Shown here piece by piece: positions 57,565-64,000 of a DNA stretch of 64,000 nt. The notes beneath the pieces are model-generated. The model did no database searches and was not told the origin of the DNA. It saw only the letters and a program-made list of their open reading frames with translations. Source of the DNA: Rhizophagus irregularis (lineage: Eukaryota; Glomeromycota; Glomeromycetes; Glomerales; Glomeraceae). Each line of letters opens with the position of its first letter. Position 1 is the stretch's first letter. The position numbers were made by a program, and so were the translations under genes. Location: NCBI RefSeq assembly GCF_026210795.1, contig NC_089430.1, positions 3,162,001 through 3,226,000 on the forward strand, given 5' to 3'.

Positions 57565-60492
57565 TTACTTCATAAAAATAGCATTTTTTTCAAGTGCTTT
57601 TTCAATGAAAAGTATCTTGTTTTTTAAGTTAAATATGATGATAGATACCAATTTTTGTTTTCTTTTATAAGCTGTTAATACTCCAAATGCCCGAACTAAC
57701 CACAATAATTCTGATACTGTGAATATTTTTGCAAATGATTCCTCTGCTCCCTCAAGCTGCGTCCATATACGGAGTTGTTCCAGAGCATGAATAGGGTTGG
57801 TTGGCAAGTTCACTTTCTTTATAATCATAGGTTTTTTATTTTCATTTAAAGCTGTAGTAGAATGATTATGATTCATCACCTTTAGACTTTTTCATAAACT
57901 TGCTGTTCCTTTTTTTGGAATATAGTTATTAACACTCCTCCAAGTTTTTTGACGGCTTTTCATATAAATTAAAACACATCTTTCATAAATAAATTTGCAG
58001 TCCTCATTTTCTAATTCAGAATTATTTTCTCCATTTGAAGATTTCAAAATTTGAATAAATGTTTGATTCAAATGTAGGTTGGTTAGAAAACTGTTTTCCA
58101 CATAACGCAAAATATTTGATCCTAATTCGTTATGTTTTTCAAATAATTCGATCACTAAAGATTCTAAACGATACATAAACTGAACAAATTCAGATCTGGA
58201 TATAATAATAGTAGTTTGTAATTTTGTTTCTAATACATCATACTCAACTTTTTCAGTGCAGAGAGATCTAAGTAAAATGCATATAACTGAAAATTTTGGA
58301 TGTGAATTCATTAAATAATCTCTTTTAATCAACTTAAAGAGCATCCAACCGACGATATAAGAAAATTTAGAAGCTTCTACCTGATTCAAGGTAATAATAG
58401 TTTTAGGAATCAAGGTAGGATCTGCTTGCTCTTGTATATTTTTGTTTTTACAATAATCTCCTCTAATTGTTTCTTCTAAAACTTTATTAATAAGAAAATA
58501 AGCAACTAGTCTTTTTGTCATAAGTGAACTTTGAGAATGAGGAATTATGATCTTCTGAAACTGCTGAAACCAAATTCCAGAATAGAGATAATTATTCAAG
58601 CAAGTTTCTAGATAAGAAATCCACATAGTTGTCCAAAGATTTCCCTTTTGTTTAGGCATTGATTTTAAAATAATGTTTTTAATATCATTCTTCCATCTTT
58701 CCAGCAAGAAAATAATTTCATTATTATAGATCAACAAATTAAATAGCTGCTGATGTTCTACTTGAAAAAGTAAAATTCTTTGATTTTACTGATTAATTTC
58801 AGTATTAAAAAATAACGTTAGAATTTCAATTTTTCCCATAAATAAATCATCCATTAAAAGACCTTTGAATATACGTTGTATAAAGGAAGACATATTGGAT
58901 AAATGCTTAGCATGGTCTAATAGGTTAGAATAAATATCATTATTCTTTGTTGATTTTTTCCTATAATCACTATTTTTTTAAAAAAAATTTTATTATACAT
59001 TTTCAGGTACAAATTAATTAACATAATAAGTTAATAACTTATTATCAAGAAAGATAATCCAAATCCATTTTGGTATGATTTGATGTTCTATAATTTACGC
59101 TTTTCATTTTGGCAGTTACTAGAGAAGTAATCTGAAATTTATTTAATGCATACCCATATCCCTTTAGTGTTTGAATGGAAGAATCTCCACCAAGTTGTCA
59201 AATTGTGCCAAATAATCCTTTCAACATATCTTGTGATACTCTGCGAGGTTCAATAGTTACATCTGGATATAAAGTAAAAATATTTTTTACCATATCAAGA
59301 AAACCTTGAATAGACAAGAGTAAATCAAATTGATACTGTGGTGAGATCCAGTTCATTGTGCTGGTTTTTTGATTATCCCTAATTACAAACTAATCCTGAA
59401 TTTCTTTTAAAATTTGAAGACGAGAATCAGCAAGATTTTCCAAAGATTTCTTGCTATGAAATATTTGCCGATAAAGGTATGAATAATTTATAAATTCCTT
59501 AATAAATAAAATTTGTTAATATTTATAATTTTATTTACTAACATTTTCACAATTAATTACCCTTGTTCCTGCAGAGATTTCCTTTAACTCATCAATCATT
59601 TCCATGGCATTCTCAACATCTTTTGACAAAGTTTGCTCAGCAAGATCAACACGCATTTTACTTTATGATGTAAGCCATATGTGACATTTAGTAAGTCTTA
59701 AAATTTTTGCTGTTTTATTTTGGCAACTATAATCATAGACATCCTGAACATGACGCCAACTAACTTCTTTTCCATCTATCATAATTTCTTTAATATTTCG
59801 GCCTTTACCTTCTCCAATGTGACTTTTTGAAAGATTATTTCAAAGCTTCTTAAAAACATGTGTAAGATCACTAATAAAATATTATGGTGTGCTAGTAATT
59901 GGATTAATCGTTTTGTGATTCATCCAGTGTATTTGAGAATTATAAGGTAATCTAATATACAAATTTAGAGATGTGATAGCTACCTTCCACTCCTTTTTAA
60001 TGGATAAAATTGTAACAAAAAATGTCTGTGATTTATCAATATTTGTAATGATTGCCAAATGCCATTTATTATCTTCTGGATTCTTAAATTCACAAGAATC
60101 ATTAATTTTCCAATCCAATTTATTAGGCATTGGTTGTCTTAATAAGTTATGATTAACTTAAAATTTATCAGGAAAAAATGGATCCAGTAAACGTACTGTA
60201 AATTTGCTATGATCAAGGTTCGTTGCCATAATTTTTGCTTTTTCATAATTGTTTTTTCCAATATTAACTTTAACAATATCTTCTAAACACCAGAAAGAAG
60301 TCCATCAGTCAAAACTTTTAATGTGATTCCTATTTCTTCAGCTCCATCACAAATAGATTCACAAGTATGTATACCAAGACATTCAAGATTAGCCGCAAGT
60401 TGAAAAAGTATTTTATTGATTTCATGGGCAGTAAGAGTATTAATTCCATAATATGCTACAGGATATGCAAATTTACAAGTAGCTGAATGCAC
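57565..60492 (-). pseudogene. Decayed P-element/THAP9-like transposase
   Basis: Minus-strand fragments in order: AYYGINTLTAHEINKILFQL...IHTCESICDGAEE (60492-60283), an RNase H-like block; PNKLDWKINDSCEFKNPEDN (60130-59882); NWISPQYQFDLLLSIQGFL, TIEPRRVSQDMLKGLFGTI and LKGYGYALNKFQIT (about 59360-59120); DYRKKSTKNNDIYSNLLDHA (about 58965); then 58737-57892 with ASKFSYIVGWMLFKLIKRDY, a TGA at 57892, and ALEQLRIWTQLEGAEESFAK to 57565. From memory this is a multicopy Rhizophagus family related to P transposases; the THAP finger is not seen. Stops at 59390 (TAG), 59198 (TGA) and 57892 and frameshifts make it inactive. Confidence 0.55.
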
Positions 60493-60526
60493 AGGTCAAG
60501 AAACGATCTATCTCACACATATCAGG

Positions 60527-60726
60527 TACCTATATATCGGTGACTAATTAGGTACATATCGGGTATTTTTACATATTAACAACATATCGGGTACCCGATT
60601 TGTCACATAATGCGCAAATTTCAAATATGGTTAAAAAAAAAATGTAAATTACCATGTGTCCGATATCCAAACTATTAGTTACCGATCCGTTATCTAATAT
60701 ATATCGGTCACCGATATTTGTACGAT
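60527..60726. mobile_element. Imperfect foldback with ATCGGTGAC arms
   Basis: TATATATCGGTGACTAATTA at left pairs loosely with TATATATCGGTCACCGATAT at right; ATATCGGGTA and GTGTCCGATATCC words recur inverted. It lies just upstream (on the minus strand) of the P-like gene, possibly cutting its 5' part. No ORF. Confidence 0.45.
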
Positions 60727-61487
60727 CTTTAAAAAAATTTGTGTGTTTATTTAATATTATTATAGTATAGAAAACAACTACTGATTTCTGCCTATTTGGT
60801 ATTGGCTTTGTATGCTTTGTACTTTGTAAAAATGTAATACAGTGTACGAAAAAAGATAATTGCTATGGAATGCTTGATTCAACTTCATATGGAGTTTTTC
60901 CAAATTATGAATACTTATAAATAGATGATGTTTATTTACTTTTTTAGGAAATATTGAATGATAAAATTATTATATAAGCAAGCCAACTCTCAGTGATCAT
61001 AGTAATACAAGAGTGCGGCCAGAGAATATCTAAACTTCAAACCCGTTATTAAAAGCATATACAAATTATTCAAATTACCACGATTTTCTGAAATCCACTT
61101 ATTGTAATTAAATTTCTCATGGCAAAAAAATAAATACGTTTCCTTTTTTTTCTTTGTAAACTATTACACTGAATTTGCAAAATGGCGTATAAGGTGTATT
61201 GTACTATTACCATATTAGGAATCTTTCCATATAGCCAGGATACCTGAAAAAAAATAAATTTTAAGGAGATATTTTTTTTACCCAAATCGTAATAAAATTG
61301 TAATACAAACTAATTCCATATAAATGACAGATTTTATTTCTCCAACATCTTTAGTTCGATCGTTACTGATAAGGGTGATTATTGGTATCTTTGATTCTAG
61401 CGATCACTTCTGATGGAAGTTTGATAACCGGAGGCGATCGATTCAGTCATATTGAATTTGGATCCTATCTTTCAATTTAATTAATCT
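60727..61487. other. A+T-rich, no recognised gene
   Basis: Includes a 71-aa minus ORF (61070-61285; SLQRKKRKRIYFFAMRNL) with no family known to me and a possible acceptor (TTTCAG) in it. It might be an exon of the next feature, but I cannot join them in frame. Confidence 0.3.
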
Positions 61488-61715
61488 TTAAAGAAATACG
61501 TAAGCCAAAATGCCTGCGCTGATCCCTGTCCTTTTGGAGTTTATAGGGTGACGATGAAGATTGGCTATTGCCCAAGTATACTTTTTATTGATTAATTTCT
61601 TTGAGAGACGTTTTCGTCGATGTGCTTTGTATGATAACAATGTTGCCTCTATAATTCCGGGCTGGATTAGAGGAAAAAATCCTGATTGCACCTCACCTAT
61701 TTTGTCGTCAGGCAC
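61488..61715 (-). CDS. Unrecognised 75-aa ORF, possible exon of a repeat-family gene
   Basis: The product is non-repetitive and basic in the middle: GEVQSGFFPLIQPGIIEATL, then SYKAHRRKRLSKKLINKKYT and AIANLHRHPINSKRTG. It reads like a genuine protein segment, though no domain is recognisable. An upstream exon is possible because the ORF is open a little beyond the ATG. Could be a fragment of a decayed multicopy gene like its neighbours. Confidence 0.3.
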   Translation of the reverse strand: MPDDKIGEVQSGFFPLIQPGIIEATLLSYKAHRRKRLSKKLINKKYTWAIANLHRHPINSKRTGISAGILAYVFL

Positions 61716-62761
61716 AGTCTGAAACTTACATTTGTAAACTTTTATTTCTATACCAACTGCATGGGTTTAGGGTATATTTTATTCCCTAACCCTTAGACCT
61801 ACTTGTTAGGTTAGATAGGTTGCATTGCACTCTGTAGCCTACCTTTTTAATGAGTTTTATGGCCATGTTTGCTCATTTAAAAATGAATTAAACAGGTTGC
61901 CATATCATTAAACACATCGCAGCCATTTGGTAATGAAGCTATAATTGTCTAATAAGGGTTCGCCCTGTCTGGCAATTTATGGTGGATTCAAATGGATCAA
62001 ATTACAAACAATAATAATTTAGTCAAATGAAGAATTCCAGGAAGGAACGAGGATGCTTTGTCTAATTGAAAATATTTTTTTATTTTATTTTATTTTTTAT
62101 ATTTTTATTTTTATTTTATTTTATTTTTTTATTTTTTATTTTTCTATTTGTGATTATTCATCGTATCCTATGTTCATTCATAAATGGTATTTTCGAATAT
62201 ACTTATCCTTATTATCATAGCGAGTTTTCTTAAAGCGTACCTGTGGCACCTCATCTGACTTGGGAAGTGTCGCTGAATCTAAAGCAAGGTCCGGTTAATC
62301 CTCAACTTTGGGTTATGAGTTATGATTTAAGCATATAGTAATTTAATTTGACTTACATACCAAAAACAAAAATTTGTGTATATTTTCATTTTAATTTTTT
62401 TGAAAAAATAATATTATCGTATTTAGCTCATTAATCTAATTTATCATATGTTAATATAGAAAATTTTATTAATCAGTTTTTGATATCTTATTAAATACCT
62501 TATCCGTAATTAAATTGTTACTGTAATAAAGTAATCAGTACCGTAACTTGTTTATTAATAAAAAATAAACTGTAATCTATAGCTTTATCAAACCATGATA
62601 TTTTTAATTTAATCAATCAATTTTTAAAAAAATTAAATGAAAATGTTTGAATTCTGATTTTTATTAAAGTCTGATTAGTATTTTTTACGATAAACCTATT
62701 TAGGCAAAAGTGTAATAATTGTAAAATTTATTTTTTTGATTTTTTATTTTTTGATTTAGAT
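61716..62761. other. Gene-free, with TTTTA-type low complexity
   Basis: 62078-62145 is a run of ATTTTATTTT units. GC is slightly raised around 62220-62320 (GGCACCTCATCTGACTTGGG) without a recognisable gene. Remainder A+T-rich. Confidence 0.35.
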
Positions 62762-63908
62762 TTATTTTTCTTTTTTTTCCTTTGGTTTGTTATTTTTGTT
62801 ATTTACGACATTATTATCAACATCATCATCGGCACCATTGTTGTCTTGAATAATGCTTTCATCAGTATCATAATCATAAACCGGAATATTTTTGGTTAAA
62901 CGGTTGAATTTTTCAAGTGCTTCTCTATTCAAACACCAGCTTGGTGCACCGGCAGGTGGCACACTAGCTGTTTCTATTTTGTCTAGAACTCTTTTACATT
63001 TTAAGTTTGGTGGTTTTTTCCTTAATAACTCTACCGTTGGATCAATACAATCATGTAATAAACGTTGAAGCTTAAATAAAGAAATTAAACTATAAATTAG
63101 TGTTTATACTTTAATAAAATATACATACAGCAGAAGATCTCCATCATCTTTCATAAATATATATCGAATTTTTTTTTGTGACTACTTCTTCTTCATCATT
63201 TTCATCATCTTTATCATCTTCGTCGGTTTCCTCCCATTCTTCGGAATGGTAGCCTGAATCTTTTAAAATTTAAACTAGATCCTTTTCAGGATATCGGCGA
63301 ATGTACTTATCTTTGTTTTGTATTAGGTAATTGGCCGCGTTTGTTCTTCTTTTTTTTTTCTAACAATGTTAATTATAAAGCACAATATAATTAATTTAAA
63401 AAAAAAACTAAATTTAATAGCTTCTGTTAATTAAATAATTTACATCCTGCATCCTTGAATTCTTCATTGCTCTTCTTTTGTTACGTTTTATTTGGGCTTC
63501 CCCTTGCTTTCTAATATTACTAACGTGATGGCGAGATCGCCAACGTCCATATAACATCTTAAATAAATCACTATTTGAGACTTTATATTTTTTATTTACA
63601 AGTTTGTAAAGTGGTGGAAGCAACTTGGTGACTATGTTATCTTTTTACTCAGCCCATGTGAGCTCATAGTTAATACTGTATACGTCTTTTAGCTCAGAGT
63701 CACTCCAAATAAACACTTCTTTCTGTAAAATAATAGATAAATGTAAATAGAATAAAAGCAGAAATAATATATAAAATAATCAAATACTTGCTTTTATCGT
63801 GTTATAAGAACTTTTAGAAAAGGAAGAAGAAGAAGAAGAGGAGGAGGAGGAGGAGGAGGAGGATGATGATGATGATTCATCACTAGATGATACATTATCA
63901 CCATTCAT
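62762..63908 (-). pseudogene. Decayed acidic repeat-family gene (GYHSEEWEE / RWWRS family)
   Basis: Minus-strand pieces: MNGDNVSSSDE plus a run of 18 Ser (63908-63822); VFIWSDSELKDVYSINYELT (about 63717); LPPLYKLVNKKYKVSNSDLF to KNSRMQD, intron about 63350-63445, then RRTNAANYLIQNKDKYIRRY; DSGYHSEEWEETDEDDKDD (about 63255-63205); YER-TGA-WRSSA; intron about 63074-63133; LQRLLHDCIDPTVELLRKK and PPAGAPSWCLNREALEKFN to the stop at 62762. Stops (TAA after ELTWAE, TAA after EKDLV, TGA at 63144) show decay. By memory this is a multicopy family of unknown function in Rhizophagus; its Arg-Trp-Trp-Arg box supports that the TGA was Trp. Confidence 0.6.
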
Positions 63909-64000
63909 TGTTACGAAGTATAAAATCTTTTTGTTATTTTGTAAAATAAAAAAATCCCATATAAAGTAGAGATTTCAGAACGCGAGAAAAGTTGATTGTG

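Overview
This window looks like a repeat-rich nuclear segment of a very A+T-rich fungus. The best fit is an arbuscular mycorrhizal fungus of the Glomeromycotina (Rhizophagus-like). That is inference from three things: short GT-AG introns of about 50-100 nt, Myb and retrotransposon genes in strongly A+T-rich DNA, and decayed gene families (FAR1/MULE, DGRNVKRKVKH, HSEEWEE types) that I recall as abundant in Rhizophagus. I see no rRNA, tRNA, CRISPR array or prokaryotic signal.

Layout. 1-2.2 kb: tandem repeats and two foldback (MITE-like) elements. 2.2-5.1 kb: a decayed DDE-like gene interrupted by two MITEs. 5.37-9.31 kb: a whole Mutator-like element (MULE) with imperfect terminal repeats, a 9-bp target duplication (TSD), a telomere-like array inside an intron, and a Tc1-like element inserted in its coding sequence. 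9.4-10.8 kb: two broken gene fragments separated by a foldback. 11-21.5 kb: MITEs, a four-copy minisatellite, a nested pogo-like element with 147-bp internal repeats, and a 3-kb old satellite (17.1-20.2 kb). 21.5-32 kb: the most host-like part, with one convincing host gene, a nine-exon three-repeat Myb protein (25565-27993, minus), and two unrecognised micro-ORFs. 32.6-40.5 kb: gene-free, with at least eight MITE or foldback elements and a polypurine tract. 40.7-46.3 kb: a decayed minus-strand LINE broken by two foldbacks. 46.5-57.3 kb: a second copy of the pogo-like element, inflated by a 785-bp SINE-like element, a nearly intact 8-kb LINE and a related 960-bp SINE-like element. 57.5-60.5 kb: a decayed P-element/THAP9-like transposase (minus). 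62.8-63.9 kb: a decayed acidic repeat-family gene (minus).

How the pieces relate. Comparing copies within the window gives internal empty sites that fix element ends: a 104-bp MITE with TSD TAA, a SINE-like insertion with a 15-bp TSD, and a LINE with a 20-bp TSD. One 15-bp target occurs four times around stacked insertions. MITEs with different termini share the same internal hairpin core. Most stop codons in the decayed genes look like Trp codons changed by G-to-A transitions, which suggests methylation- or RIP-like decay. All calls are by eye: no alignment, search or folding program was run.
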